A stretch of 64,000 bases of DNA from an uncultured Paracoccaceae bacterium (GCA_947500825.1 CANMTR010000004.1:186001-250000), one strand, 5' to 3'; shown: positions 26,799 to 35,565, counted from the stretch's first letter. Notes: generated by a model not told the origin, from the sequence alone. Translations and numbers: made by a program.

Positions 26799-28102
26799 GC
26801 AACCTCGTCATCGGCGCCCTGGGGACCGCCTCCCTCTTCATAGGGATCCTGCTAGGTATCAACGTGATGGTCGTGCTGGGGCTCGTCGGGGGCCTCGGTC
26901 TTGCCGCCCTGGTGGGCATGAATGCCGCCACGTCGCTCCTGTCCACGGTGTTCTTCGAGACCACCCATTCGTTCCACTTCTCGGTCATCCCGCTGTTCCT
27001 GCTCATGGGCTTCTTCGCCATGCGCGCCGGCCTCGGGGAGGACCTGTTCGAGGCCACCACGAAGTGGCTCGGCCGCCTGCGGGGCGGGCTCGCGATCTCC
27101 ACCACCATGGGGGCCGCGGCCTTCGGGGCGGCGTCGGGATCGTCGGTGGGCACGGCCACCGTTTTCACCAAGCTCGCCCTGCCCGAAATGCTGGCCCGAG
27201 GCTACGACCGCAGCCTCGCCTCCGCCTCCATCGCCATCGCCGGCACCCTGGCGGTCATGATCCCCCCCTCCGCGCTGGTCGTGGTCTACGGCATTCTCAC
27301 CGACAGCTCGATCGGTGCGCTCCTCGTGGCGGGGTTCATCCCGGGGATCGTCTTCGCCCTGATCCTTTGCCTGACGATCTGGCTCGTGGTGCTGCGCCGC
27401 CCCGATCTGGCGCCGGTCGACACGCAGACCTACTCGCTGCGGGAAAAGCTCGCCTCGCTGCGCCTCGCCGGCCCGCTGATCCTCGTCATCGTCTGCATCG
27501 TCAGCGGCCTCTATGTCGGCGTTTTCACCCCGACCGAGGCGGGCGCTGTCGGAGCCTTCCTGACCTTCTCGCTCGCCGTGGTGCGGCACCGGGGCCTGCG
27601 AGGCATACGCCTGCGGGAGACCCTGCTCGAGACGATCCGCACCTCGGCGATGATCTTCGCGATCCTGATCTCGGCGCTCCTGTTTTCCAAGTTCCTGGCC
27701 CTGTCGGGGGTGGCCAACGCCGTGGGCGGCTTCCTGACCGGGCTCGACGTGCCGCCTTGGGTGATCGTGGTGCTGGTCTCGCTGATCTATCTCAGCCTGG
27801 GCATGATGATGGACGCGCCCGCGCTCCTGGCGATCACTTTGCCCATCACCCACCCGGTGATGATGGACCTAGGCTTCGATCCCGTGTGGTTCGGCATCTT
27901 CGTCGTCCTGCTGGTGGAGATCGGGGCGGTGACGCCGCCGGTGGGGATCAACTGCTTTGTGGTCCAGGCGGCCTCGGGCGGACGGGTGCGGCTCGAGGAC
28001 GTGTTCAAGGGCCTCCTGCCCTTCGTCCTGGCCGGCTTCGCCATGCTGGTGCTGCTCTACCTCGTCCCGCAGATCGCTCTGTTCCTGCCGTCGAGGATGT
28101 GA
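26795..28102 (+). CDS. TRAP transporter large permease (DctM family)
   Basis: Sodium-coupled transport subunit of 435 residues with about 12 segments. Family motifs include PLFLLMGFFAMRAGL, GAAAFGAASGSSVGTATVFTKLALPEML, IPPSALVVVYGILTDSSIGALLVAGFIPGI and YVGVFTPTEAGAVGAF. The last segment region with EIGAVTPPVGINCFVVQAASGG is diagnostic. It is coupled to dctQ by a 4-nt overlap, and GST follows after 2 nt, tying uptake to catabolism. Confidence 0.94.
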   Translation: MSNLVIGALGTASLFIGILLGINVMVVLGLVGGLGLAALVGMNAATSLLSTVFFETTHSFHFSVIPLFLLMGFFAMRAGLGEDLFEATTKWLGRLRGGLAISTTMGAAAFGAASGSSVGTATVFTKLALPEMLARGYDRSLASASIAIAGTLAVMIPPSALVVVYGILTDSSIGALLVAGFIPGIVFALILCLTIWLVVLRRPDLAPVDTQTYSLREKLASLRLAGPLILVIVCIVSGLYVGVFTPTEAGAVGAFLTFSLAVVRHRGLRGIRLRETLLETIRTSAMIFAILISALLFSKFLALSGVANAVGGFLTGLDVPPWVIVVLVSLIYLSLGMMMDAPALLAITLPITHPVMMDLGFDPVWFGIFVVLLVEIGAVTPPVGINCFVVQAASGGRVRLEDVFKGLLPFVLAGFAMLVLLYLVPQIALFLPSRM

Positions 28103-28104
28103 TC

Positions 28105-28752
28105 ATGACCGATCTTTTCTCGCTCTGGCGCGACGATCGCGTGCCCGTGGTCCTGCGCTCCACCGACACCTCGCCCTTCGGACGCAAGGTCCGAATGGCG
28201 GCGGAGATCCTGGGCCTGGCCCACCGGATCGAGCGGCAGACGGCCGACACGCTCGACACCGGCGATACGCTGCGCCACCAGAACCCCCTGGGCAAGATGC
28301 CCTGCCTGCTCGTGGGGGGCGAGGCGATCTTCGACAGCGCCGTCATCCTCGACCTGCTGGACGCGGTCGCGGGGGGCGGTCGCCTCGTGCCGCGCGCCGG
28401 GACCGACAGGTTCCGCGCCCTCACCCGCGCCAGGCTCGCCGACGGCGTCACCGACGCGGCCCTCCTCATGGTCTACGAGGGCCGGTTCAGGGAGGAGGGC
28501 GCTCCCCGCGGCGAGCGCTGGCTGGCGCATCAGCGCGGCAAGATCGAGCGCGCCCTCGCCACGTTCGAGACGTCCCCGCCACCGGCCGACCGGCCGGACC
28601 TCGTCGCCATCACGCTTGCGGCGGCGTTGGGATACCTGGACTGGCGCAAGCCGGTGCCGTGGCGGGGCGACCACCCCCGACTGGCCGCCTGGCTGGAGGA
28701 TTTCTCCGATGCCACGCCCGCATTTCGGCAGACCGAAAGGAGTTATGCATGA
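28105..28752 (+). CDS. Glutathione S-transferase family protein
   Basis: Protein of 215 residues. The N-terminal thioredoxin-like domain has STDTSPFGRKVRMAAEIL (the SPFxRKVR motif of bacterial GSTs, residues 18-35), NPLGKMPCLLVGGEAIFDSAVILDLLD with the cis-Pro and glutathione-gamma-Glu site, then a helical C-terminal domain. In catabolic islands such GSTs may act as isomerases or in thiol addition, as with maleylpyruvate isomerase or beta-etherases. Which applies here is not shown. Its stop overlaps the next start by 4 nt. Confidence 0.85.
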   Translation: MTDLFSLWRDDRVPVVLRSTDTSPFGRKVRMAAEILGLAHRIERQTADTLDTGDTLRHQNPLGKMPCLLVGGEAIFDSAVILDLLDAVAGGGRLVPRAGTDRFRALTRARLADGVTDAALLMVYEGRFREEGAPRGERWLAHQRGKIERALATFETSPPPADRPDLVAITLAAALGYLDWRKPVPWRGDHPRLAAWLEDFSDATPAFRQTERSYA

Positions 28753-29315
28753 CCTGGCCAACCCAGCGGCTCGCAGCCCCGGACCCCGCCCGGTATTCCC
28801 CGCGGCAGCGCGAGATCCACGACACCATCGCCTCGGGGCCGCGCGGCGGCGTCCGCGGCCCCCTGGCCGTCTGGCTCCACCGCGAAGATCTGGCGGCGAC
28901 CGCCCAGGCCCTCGGCCGCTACTGCCGCTACGACACCGCCCTCGGGCCGCGGCTGTCGGAACTTGCGATCCTGGTCACCGCCCGGGTCTTCGGCTCCGAG
29001 TACGAGTGGTATGCGCACAAACCCCCCGCGCTGGAGGCGGGCCTCGCCCCTGAGATCGTCGAGGCGATCCGCGAGGGCCGGCCTCCGGCCTTCACCGACG
29101 AGGCGGAGGAGGTCGTCTATGAGGTCAGCCGCGCGGCGCACGAGAGCCGGAGGGTGGACGACGCCCTCTATGCGCGGGCCGAAAAGGCGCTCGGCGCCGA
29201 CCGTCTCGTCGATCTGGTGGGTCTGCTTGGATATTACACGCTGATTTCCCTGACCATCAACGTCTTCCGCGTCTCTCCGCCGGAAGGCGCCAGGCCGGAG
29301 CTGACAGATGACTGA
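28749..29315 (+). CDS. Carboxymuconolactone-decarboxylase-like (AhpD-fold) protein
   Basis: All-helical protein of 188 residues of the CMD family. RLSELAILVTARVFGSEYEWYAHKPPALEAGL (about residues 68-100) is the core helix pair, with the E-W-x-x-H pattern found in gamma-carboxymuconolactone decarboxylase-like members. There is no CxxC pair as in AhpD peroxidase partners, which points away from a redox role. It overlaps GST by 4 nt and the amidohydrolase by 8 nt. Confidence 0.82.
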   Translation: MTWPTQRLAAPDPARYSPRQREIHDTIASGPRGGVRGPLAVWLHREDLAATAQALGRYCRYDTALGPRLSELAILVTARVFGSEYEWYAHKPPALEAGLAPEIVEAIREGRPPAFTDEAEEVVYEVSRAAHESRRVDDALYARAEKALGADRLVDLVGLLGYYTLISLTINVFRVSPPEGARPELTDD

Positions 29316-30186
29316 CCGCAAGCAGACATGGAAACCCCACCCGCGGATGACCAGGGTTGCGCTGCCGGACGGCGCGACCGACTGCCACTGCCACGTCTTC
29401 GGCCCGGCAGAGCGGTTCCCCTTCGCGGAGGAGAGCAAGCTCAAACCGGCCGATGCCCCAAAGGAGGAGCTTTTCGCGCTCCATGACCGCATGGGCATCG
29501 AGCGGTGCGTGATCGTGCAATCGGGAACCCACGGATACGACAACCGCGCCATGCTCGACGCGATGGCGGCGCGGCCCGGACGCTACCTGGGCGTCGCCCT
29601 GGCGCCGCCCGACATGGCCGATGCCGAGCTTGCCCGCTTCGCCGAGGCCGGGGTGCGCGCGATCCGCTTCAACTACATGGCGCATCTTTCGCCGGGGGCA
29701 GACGCGGCCGAGCTGGAGGCGCTCGCCCCCCGGCTCGCCGCCCACGACATGCACCTGCAGGTCCACATGGAATCGGCGATGATCGAGGAGATGGCACCCG
29801 TCCTTTCCAACCTGTCGATCCCCGTGGTGATCGACCATATCGGGCGCATCGATGCCTCCAGGGGCCGCGATCATGCTCATTTCCAGGCGCTGCTCGCGCT
29901 GATCGACGCTCCTCATGTCTGGTGCAAGGTCTCCGGGACCGAACGCGCCTCGCGCGCCGATCCGCCCTATGAGGATGCCGTCCCCCTGACGCGCGAAGTC
30001 GTGGAGCGCATCCCGGACAAGGTCGTCTGGGGCACCGACTGGCCGCACCCGAACTACCGCACCGATCCACCCGACGACGGCGACCTCTTCGATCTCATCC
30101 CCGAGATCGCCCCGACCGAGGACCTGCGCCGGGCGATGCTGGTGGAGAACCCCACGCGCCTCTACCGCTTCCCGGGGGATGCGTAA
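29308..30186 (+). CDS. Amidohydrolase-2 family hydrolase, LigI-like
   Basis: TIM-barrel hydrolase of 292 residues. DGATDCHCHVFGP near residue 25 has the HxH strand-1 motif. RAIRFNYM, LQVHMES, VVIDHIGRID and VVWGTDWPHPNYR (terminal Asp) follow the order in 2-pyrone-4,6-dicarboxylate lactonase (LigI) and 4-sulfomuconolactonase. So it probably opens a lactone or cleaves a C-C/ester bond of a ring-derived carboxylate. The exact substrate is inferred only to class. Its TAA overlaps the SDR ATG by 1 nt. Confidence 0.85.
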   Translation: MTDRKQTWKPHPRMTRVALPDGATDCHCHVFGPAERFPFAEESKLKPADAPKEELFALHDRMGIERCVIVQSGTHGYDNRAMLDAMAARPGRYLGVALAPPDMADAELARFAEAGVRAIRFNYMAHLSPGADAAELEALAPRLAAHDMHLQVHMESAMIEEMAPVLSNLSIPVVIDHIGRIDASRGRDHAHFQALLALIDAPHVWCKVSGTERASRADPPYEDAVPLTREVVERIPDKVVWGTDWPHPNYRTDPPDDGDLFDLIPEIAPTEDLRRAMLVENPTRLYRFPGDA

Positions 30187-30986
30187 TGGCGGGGCGGCTG
30201 GACGGACGCATCGCCATCGTGACCGGGGCGGGCAGCGTGGGCCCGGGATGGGGCAACGGACGCGCCACCTGCGTTCGCTTCGCCGAAGAGGGCGCGCGCA
30301 TTCTCGCGGTCGACCTGAAGCCCGAGACCATGGAGGAAACGCTCCGGCTCGTGCGCGACGCCAGCGGCGAGGTGGAGCCGCATCTCTGCGACGTGACCGA
30401 CCGCGCCGCGGTCGAGGACATGGTCGCGGCCTGCGTGGAGCGGTTCGGCGGCGTGGACATCCTTGTCAACAATGTCGGCGGCTCGGCGAAGGGCGGCCCG
30501 ACCGATATGGACGAGGAGACTTGGGACCGCCAGATCGACTTCAACCTCAAGAGCGTCTATCTCACCTGCCGCTCGGTCCTGCCGCACATGGCGGAGCAGG
30601 GTCGGGGCAGCATCGTCAACACCTCGTCGACTTCGGGGCTGCGCTATACTGGTGCGGCGCAAGCGGCCTATGCCTCGTCGAAGGCCGCGGTCATCCAGTT
30701 TTCCCGCGTCACCGCGGTCGAGTTCGCGCCGAAGGGCGTGCGTGTGAACACGGTGGTGCCGGGACAGCTCCATACCCCGCTGGTCGAGACCCGGCTGGCC
30801 GGTCAGCGCATGGGCGGGGATGTGCAGGCGCTTCTCGACTCACGGCTGAAGCGCATTCCGCTCGGCTGGATGGGGGACGGGCGCGATACCGCCAACGCGG
30901 CACTGTTCCTTGCCTCGGACGAGGCCCGCTTCATCACCGGCACCGAAATCGTGGTGGACGGCGGAATGAGCGTGCGCTGTGACTGA
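30186..30986 (+). CDS. SDR-family oxidoreductase
   Basis: Classical short-chain dehydrogenase of 266 residues. Cofactor motif VTGAGSVGPGWGNGRAT has an unusual insertion (the usual TGxxxGIG is stretched to TGAGSVGPGWGNG). LVNNVGG, catalytic Ser in NTSSTSGL, YASSK (Tyr and Lys), and the C-terminal GTEIVVDGGMSV are present. The same GxGNGRA insertion occurs in the SDR at 39034-39831, so these two are related. It is last in the TRAP-linked operon and converges on the thioesterase. Confidence 0.88.
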   Translation: MAGRLDGRIAIVTGAGSVGPGWGNGRATCVRFAEEGARILAVDLKPETMEETLRLVRDASGEVEPHLCDVTDRAAVEDMVAACVERFGGVDILVNNVGGSAKGGPTDMDEETWDRQIDFNLKSVYLTCRSVLPHMAEQGRGSIVNTSSTSGLRYTGAAQAAYASSKAAVIQFSRVTAVEFAPKGVRVNTVVPGQLHTPLVETRLAGQRMGGDVQALLDSRLKRIPLGWMGDGRDTANAALFLASDEARFITGTEIVVDGGMSVRCD

Positions 30987-31024
30987 CGGGTGAAGCCGCC
31001 AGCGGCTGGCAGGCGGCGTCAGTC
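30981..31024. terminator. Bidirectional hairpin between SDR and thioesterase genes
   Basis: GACTGAC (30981-30987) pairs with GTCAGTC (31018-31024), and GCCGCC (30995-31000) with GGCGGC (31012-31017), separated by a one-sided 7-nt bulge. The stem includes the stop codons of both converging genes. It is a likely shared terminator, though without T-runs. Confidence 0.6.
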
Positions 31025-31426
31025 TCGCCAGATGCGCCAGACGCCCTGGGCCTCCATGACCGGGGCGCCATCGGCAAGGATCGTTCCCGTGAGGAAGGCC
31101 ATCTGGCCGGTGAGGCGGACCAGACGAGGTTCGAGCGTCGCGACGGCCCCGGTATCCATGGGGGCCGTGAACTGGTGCGAGAGACTGATGGTGGCCGAGC
31201 GCCGGGCCGCGCTGGCCTCCCGCGCGGTGAAGCCGAAGGCGCGGTCGGCAAAGGTCATGAGCATCCCGCCATGGACCACCCCGTTGCGGTTGGCATGCAT
31301 CGGAGCGCTCACGAAGGCGAACTGGCGCCGATCCTCCACCTCGCGACGCCAGAGGCCGCCCACGTGCTCGATGAAGCCTTCGCAGGGTTCGAAGCGCCAT
31401 CCCAGATCCGACAAATCCCGTACCAT
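31019..31426 (-). CDS. PaaI/YigI-type hotdog-fold thioesterase
   Basis: Hotdog-fold protein of 135 residues. ANRNGVVHGGMLMTFADRAFGFTA is the PaaI/4HBT motif with HGG and the catalytic Asp; LVRLTGQMAFLTGTIL and VMEAQGVWRIWRD end it. By family it hydrolyses acyl- or aryl-CoA esters and may free CoA from dead-end intermediates of the island's pathway. The ATG 31426 is used. A TTG at 31456 would add ten residues. The only GGAGG lies one base before the ATG, so the start is not certain. Confidence 0.83.
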   Translation of the reverse strand: MVRDLSDLGWRFEPCEGFIEHVGGLWRREVEDRRQFAFVSAPMHANRNGVVHGGMLMTFADRAFGFTAREASAARRSATISLSHQFTAPMDTGAVATLEPRLVRLTGQMAFLTGTILADGAPVMEAQGVWRIWRD

Positions 31427-31485
31427 GCCTCCGTTTAGGTTTCCCTCGGCGGCCAAGGCAAGCGTGTATCGACCGGGTGAAAGAC

Positions 31486-31498
31486 CAACCGCTGGTTA
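31486..31498. promoter_or_regulatory. Palindrome CAACC-GCT-GGTTA before tctB'
   Basis: The 13-nt element CAACCGCTGGTTA carries the inverted repeat AACC-N3-GGTT. It lies in the divergent gap between the thioesterase and tctB'. A near-identical element (TAACCTCTGGTTA) stands before prpF at 39996-40008. It fits the T-N11-A rule for LysR regulators except for the first base. Confidence 0.45.
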
Positions 31499-31592
31499 GG
31501 CTGACATGCGGGATTGCAAGTTGATCGCCCGGGGCGATGCCCGGACTATCGACGCGGGGCTGGAGGAAAGACGACCCCGGGAGGAGGACAGA

Positions 31593-31841
31593 GTGCAGGA
31601 TCGCGACTACCGCGACATCGTGGGAGGAATGCTGGTCGCCGCATTCGGCGCCGCGGCGGCGCTCTATTCCTTCGCCCATTACCGGCTGGGATCGGTCGTC
31701 AGCATGGGGCCGGGCATGTTCCCCACCGCACTTGGGGGGCTGCTCGTGGTGGGCGGGTTCCTGATCGCGGCAGGCGGCGTCCTGCGGCGCGGCCCGGCCC
31801 CAACCTCATCTCGGAGCAGCCCTCGCTCTTCTGGGGCCTGA
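31593..31841 (+). pseudogene. 5' part of TTT small permease gene tctB (truncated)
   Basis: Starts at GTG 31593 behind GGGAGGAGG. The first about 68 residues (QDRDYRDIVGGMLVAAFGAAAALYSFAHYRLGSVVSMGPGMFPTALGGLLVVGGFLIAAG) are a normal TctB N-terminus with two membrane segments and the MGPGMFP motif. After GGVLRRGP the similarity stops, and the frame ends at 31841 in unrelated Ser/Arg-rich residues. Full TctB proteins are about 150 residues. The following bases are tctA sequence in another frame, so an internal deletion joined the two genes. Confidence 0.8.
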
Positions 31842-32290
31842 TCATGAGCTTCTGGATCGGGAACATCTTCCTCGTCGTCCTGAACCTGCCGCTGATCGGC
31901 TTGTGGATCCGGCTCCTGCTCATTCCCTACAACTGGATGTACCCGGCAATCATCGTGTTCGTCTGCATCGGCGCCTACAGCGTGCGCTACGTCGCCTTCG
32001 ACGTGATCGTCGTCATGGCTTTCGGGGCGCTCGGCTATCTGCTCAGGGTCTTCGCCCTGCCGGCTGCGCCGCTGCTTCTGGGCTTCGTGCTGGGGCCGCT
32101 CGTCGAGCAGAACTTCCGCCGTGCGATGGTCCTCGCGCGGGGCGATTTCACGGCCATCCTGGAACGCCCCGTCAGCGGCGTGGTCCTCGGGCTTTGCGTG
32201 CTGCTCCTGCTCTGGAGCGCCGTTTCGGCGCTGCGGGCGCGGCGGCGTCCCGACGAGACGCCCGCCCAAAAGGCCGAAAGGGCCGGCTGA
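31798..32290 (+). pseudogene. 3' part of TTT large permease gene tctA (about 350 codons deleted)
   Basis: From about 31798 the frame reads GPNLISEQPSLFWGLIMSFWIGNIFLVVLNLPLIGLW, then ...APLLLGFVLGPLVEQNFRRAMVLARGDF, a textbook C-terminal third of TctA (normally about 500 residues). The conserved N-terminal two thirds are absent. It is out of frame with tctB'. An ATG at 31844, 2 nt after the tctB' stop, could restart translation of 148 residues, but a working transporter is not expected. Confidence 0.8.
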
Positions 32291-32422
32291 GTGCACCGAT
32301 CCGCCGCAAGCGGCTCCTCGTGCGTGCGGCCAGGAAGCGACTCCCCGAACGGACCCAAGAGGGACGGGTGGGGCAAGCGGACCGCAAGAGATGCGGAGAG
32401 AAAAGTCAGTGGAGGAGAAAAG

Positions 32423-33379
32423 ATGAAACAAGTTCTTTCGATAATGGCGGCGGCGGCCGTTCTTGCCGGACCTGCATCGGCCCAGGACGGCTATCCCGGC
32501 GGCGCGGTGACGATGCTCGTCCCTTACAGCCCAGGCGGCTCTACCGACCGCACCGCGAGGGCACTGGCCACCGTGCTCGAGGAGAAATGGGGCCAGCCGG
32601 TCGTCATCGAGAATCGCCCCGGGGCGGGGTCGATGATCGGGGTGGCCGCCCTGGCCCAGGCCGATCCGGACGGGCGCACGCTGCTTCTGAACACGGCGGC
32701 CTTCGCGACCGCCCCGGCGATCCAGGCCAACCTGCCCTTCGACCCGCACGAGGACATCACGCCGATCACCCTGGTCGCCAGCAGCCCCTACGTCCTCGTG
32801 GGCGGTGCCGGGCTGGAGGCGGAAACCTTCGGCGAGTTCCTCGAGGAGGCGAAGGAAAGCCCGCTGTTCCTGGCCACCGCCGGCGTCGGCAGTTCCAGCC
32901 ATTTCATGTCGGAGCTGCTGCTGAAGCAGGCGGACCTGCCCGGTGACGTGATCCACTTCTCGGGCGGCGGCGATGCCCAGACCAACCTCATGGGCGGCCA
33001 TGCCGACACCTATATCAGCACGACCGCGAGCGTCATGCCCTATGTCAACAACGGCCAGGTGAAGGCGCTGGGCGTGCTCGGGCCGGAGCGGTTCGAGCTT
33101 CTGCCGGACGTCCAGTCGAGCGGCGAGAACGGCGTGGACGGCATCGACCTGGACGGCTGGGTCGGAATGTTCGGCCCCGGCGGCATGGACCCGGACCTGG
33201 TGGACCAGATCAATGCGGATGTGAACGAGGCAATCCGCTCGGACTCCTTCCTGCAACTTCTGGAGGAGAATTTCGTCCTGCTCGGCGACACGACCGCCGA
33301 CGAATTCGCCGAGAGCGTCTACAAGGAGATGGAGACCTGGGCGAGCCTTGCGGAGGAGCGCAACATCTCCGCCCAGTAG
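32423..33379 (+). CDS. TTT transporter substrate-binding protein (TctC/Bug family)
   Basis: Periplasmic receptor of 318 residues with signal peptide MKQVLSIMAAAAVLAGPASA. Bug-family marks are present: YPGGAVTMLVPYSPGGSTDRTARALA, ENRPGAGSMIGVAALAQADPDG, the second-domain FATAP-like stretch and GVGSSSHFMSELLLKQA. GGAGGA precedes ATG 32423. The gene is intact although its membrane partners are broken, so the receptor is either an orphan, serves another tctAB, or has taken a sensory role. Confidence 0.9.
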   Translation: MKQVLSIMAAAAVLAGPASAQDGYPGGAVTMLVPYSPGGSTDRTARALATVLEEKWGQPVVIENRPGAGSMIGVAALAQADPDGRTLLLNTAAFATAPAIQANLPFDPHEDITPITLVASSPYVLVGGAGLEAETFGEFLEEAKESPLFLATAGVGSSSHFMSELLLKQADLPGDVIHFSGGGDAQTNLMGGHADTYISTTASVMPYVNNGQVKALGVLGPERFELLPDVQSSGENGVDGIDLDGWVGMFGPGGMDPDLVDQINADVNEAIRSDSFLQLLEENFVLLGDTTADEFAESVYKEMETWASLAEERNISAQ

Positions 33380-33402
33380 GCGCGGAACCGCCCCGCCGCC
33401 TA

Positions 33403-33433
33403 CGAAGGCCCAGCCCTCAAGGCTGGGCCTTCG
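33403..33433. terminator. Strong bidirectional terminator hairpin after tctC
   Basis: CGAAGGCCCAGCC-ctcaa-GGCTGGGCCTTCG is a perfect 13-base-pair stem with a 5-nt loop, between the converging ends of tctC (33379) and the dehydrogenase gene (33455). There is only a short T-run on either side, but it is the most stable hairpin I saw in the window. Confidence 0.8.
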
Positions 33434-33454
33434 TGCCCGCGCCCGTCCGGCGCC

Positions 33455-34459
33455 TCAGCCCGCCGGGTCGAGAAGCCGGCGGGGGCGCCCCTCGAGCCAG
33501 GCGTCGAGGTTGTCGACGCAGTCGCCGTAGAAGCTCTGGAACGTCTCCCGCGTCGAGTAACCGAGATGCGGCGTCAGGAGTGCATTTTCGAGACCGCGGA
33601 GCGGGCTGTTCCGCGGAAGCGGCTCCACGCCGAAGACGTCGATTCCCGCGCCCCGGATGCGCCGGCTCCGCAGCGCTTCAACCAGGGCCTCCTCGTCCAC
33701 CAGCGGACCGCGGGAGGTGTTCACCAGCACCGCGTCGGGCTTCATGCGCCCCAGATCCTCGCGGCCGACGATGCCTTCCGTGGTCGGCCCGAGGACCAGG
33801 TGCAGCGAGATCACGTCCGCCTCCGAGAACAGGGTCGCCTTGTCGACACCGGTGGCGCCGCCCTCGGCGGCACGCTCGGGGGTGAGGTTCGGGCTCCACG
33901 CGATGACCTCCATGCCGAAGGCCGCGGCGACCTGCGCCATTCGGCTTCCCAGCCGCCCCAGTCCGACGAGCCCGAGCCTTCGCCCGTAGAGCGCCGTTCC
34001 CAGGCGCGGCTGCCAGGCACCCTCGTGCATCGCGGCGTTTTCCTCGGGAATGTGGCGCATGAGCGAGATGATCAGTCCCCAGGCCAGTTCCACGGTCGCG
34101 AAAACGCCGTTGCCGCTGCCCTCGGTGGTCATCACCGCAATGCCGAGCTCCCGCGCCGCGGCGTCGTCGAGGGTCCGGTTCCGCCGCCCGGTCATGGCGA
34201 TGGCGCGCAGCTCCGGCAGTTGGCGCAGCAGGTCGCCCGGCATGGGCGTGCGCTCCCTCAGGAGGCAAAGGGCATCGAACGGGGCGAGGGCCTCCGCCTG
34301 CGCCCTTGAGCCCTCGGGCAGTGGATCGGTGAGGAATTCCAGATCCGCCCGGTCGCCCAGCCGTGACCAGTCCGCCATCTCGTGCGCCACGCCCATGTAG
34401 TCGTCGAGGACTGCGATCCGGGGCTTTCGGCCCTCCGGTAGGGAGCGGTGGTGGGTCAT
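33455..34459 (-). CDS. D-2-hydroxyacid dehydrogenase family protein
   Basis: NAD-dependent dehydrogenase of 334 residues of the D-lactate/phosphoglycerate group. The NAD fold GLVGLGRLGSRMAQVAAAFGMEV lies near residue 165, Arg in NTSRGPLVDEEALVEAL, Glu in FGVEPLP, and catalytic His in LTPHLGYSTRET. Substrate pocket residues do not reveal the 2-hydroxy acid. The ATG at 34459 overlaps the AbrB-type gene stop (ATGA), so the two form one minus-strand operon. Confidence 0.9.
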   Translation of the reverse strand: MTHHRSLPEGRKPRIAVLDDYMGVAHEMADWSRLGDRADLEFLTDPLPEGSRAQAEALAPFDALCLLRERTPMPGDLLRQLPELRAIAMTGRRNRTLDDAAARELGIAVMTTEGSGNGVFATVELAWGLIISLMRHIPEENAAMHEGAWQPRLGTALYGRRLGLVGLGRLGSRMAQVAAAFGMEVIAWSPNLTPERAAEGGATGVDKATLFSEADVISLHLVLGPTTEGIVGREDLGRMKPDAVLVNTSRGPLVDEEALVEALRSRRIRGAGIDVFGVEPLPRNSPLRGLENALLTPHLGYSTRETFQSFYGDCVDNLDAWLEGRPRRLLDPAG

Positions 34460-35565
34460 GGATGTCCTCCTTGGGAGCGGGGCCGGGTCTCGAAACGGTG
34501 TATGAGCGAGACGAGCCAGGGAATACTGGGCATCAGGATGAAGATGCGGGTCAGGTGGAAGCTGGTGATGAGCGCGACGTTCTGCTCGAGGAACTTGGCG
34601 GTCAGCGCCATCTCGACCACCCCGCCGGGGGCCGCGCCCAGGACCATCGTCCGCCAGTCGAGACCGGCGAGGAGCCCGATCAGTATCGCCCCCGCGGAGC
34701 AAAGCATCAGGACGAGCAGCGTGGCTGCGAGGAAGGTCGCCACCATCCGCCCCGCCGACCGCATCAAGTCGCGCCGGAACGTCGACCCGAGCCAGGTGCC
34801 CAGCACGATCTGCGCCGCGGCCAGGATCATGTCGGGAAAGGCGTGCGGCGCCTGGTCGGTCACGGCCAGAAGGGCGGTCACGGTCAGCGGGCCGAGGAAG
34901 TTCGGGTTCGGCACCTTCACCCGGCGCGACAGCAGCGCCGCGCCCAGCCCGAGTGCCGCAAGTAACGCGACGTGCCACGGGTCGAACGTCTCGAACCGGA
35001 CGAAAGAGCGCTGCCGCTCCGGCCAGCCGTCCACGGCATAGAGCGCGAAGGGGAGAACCACGACCACCACCGACAGCCGCAGGGTCTGCGACAGCACGAC
35101 GGGCAGGGGGTCGAGGCCCGCGCGCATCGCCATGCTGGCGGCCTCCACCGGGCTGGTGGGCACACCGCAGAGGAAGGCCTGCGCCAATCCCATCCGTCCC
35201 AGCCGGGACACGATGAGAGCGACGCAGAAGATGCACAAACCCGTCAGGAGAGCCGTGCCGACGATGGCGGGCGCCAGGCGCAGAAGCATCCCGAACGCCT
35301 CGGGCGAGAAGGTCAAGCCGACTTGGCAGGCGACGACGACCTGGCCGAACGGCCGTATCACGGTGGGCACCGCCACCCGGATCGCGCCGGTGAGGAAGAT
35401 CGCGGCCGAGATCACCAGGGGCCCGATCATCCAGGGCAGCGGTGTGCCCAGCCGCTCGAAGGCGAAGCCACCGATCCCCGCCAGGACGAACAGCAGCAGC
35501 AGGCGAATGACCTGCGCCGGCCCGGCGTCCCGCGGAGGACGTGGCGTTGCGTGTCGGCTGGGCAT
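34456..35565 (-). CDS. AbrB-family membrane protein
   Basis: Integral membrane protein of 369 residues with about ten segments in two repeats, each with a PLPWMIGPL- or GAAPGGVVEMALTA-type loop (LGTPLPWMIGPLVISA; VLGAAPGGVVEMALTAKFL). This is the pattern of the family databases call AbrB/TIGR03082, named as transcriptional regulators although they look like transporters. I use ATG 35565; an upstream frame to 35688 is not hydrophobic and unlikely. It may be the exporter or importer for the adjacent hydroxyacid pathway, by context only. Confidence 0.8.
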   Translation of the reverse strand: MPSRHATPRPPRDAGPAQVIRLLLLFVLAGIGGFAFERLGTPLPWMIGPLVISAAIFLTGAIRVAVPTVIRPFGQVVVACQVGLTFSPEAFGMLLRLAPAIVGTALLTGLCIFCVALIVSRLGRMGLAQAFLCGVPTSPVEAASMAMRAGLDPLPVVLSQTLRLSVVVVVLPFALYAVDGWPERQRSFVRFETFDPWHVALLAALGLGAALLSRRVKVPNPNFLGPLTVTALLAVTDQAPHAFPDMILAAAQIVLGTWLGSTFRRDLMRSAGRMVATFLAATLLVLMLCSAGAILIGLLAGLDWRTMVLGAAPGGVVEMALTAKFLEQNVALITSFHLTRIFILMPSIPWLVSLIHRFETRPRSQGGHP

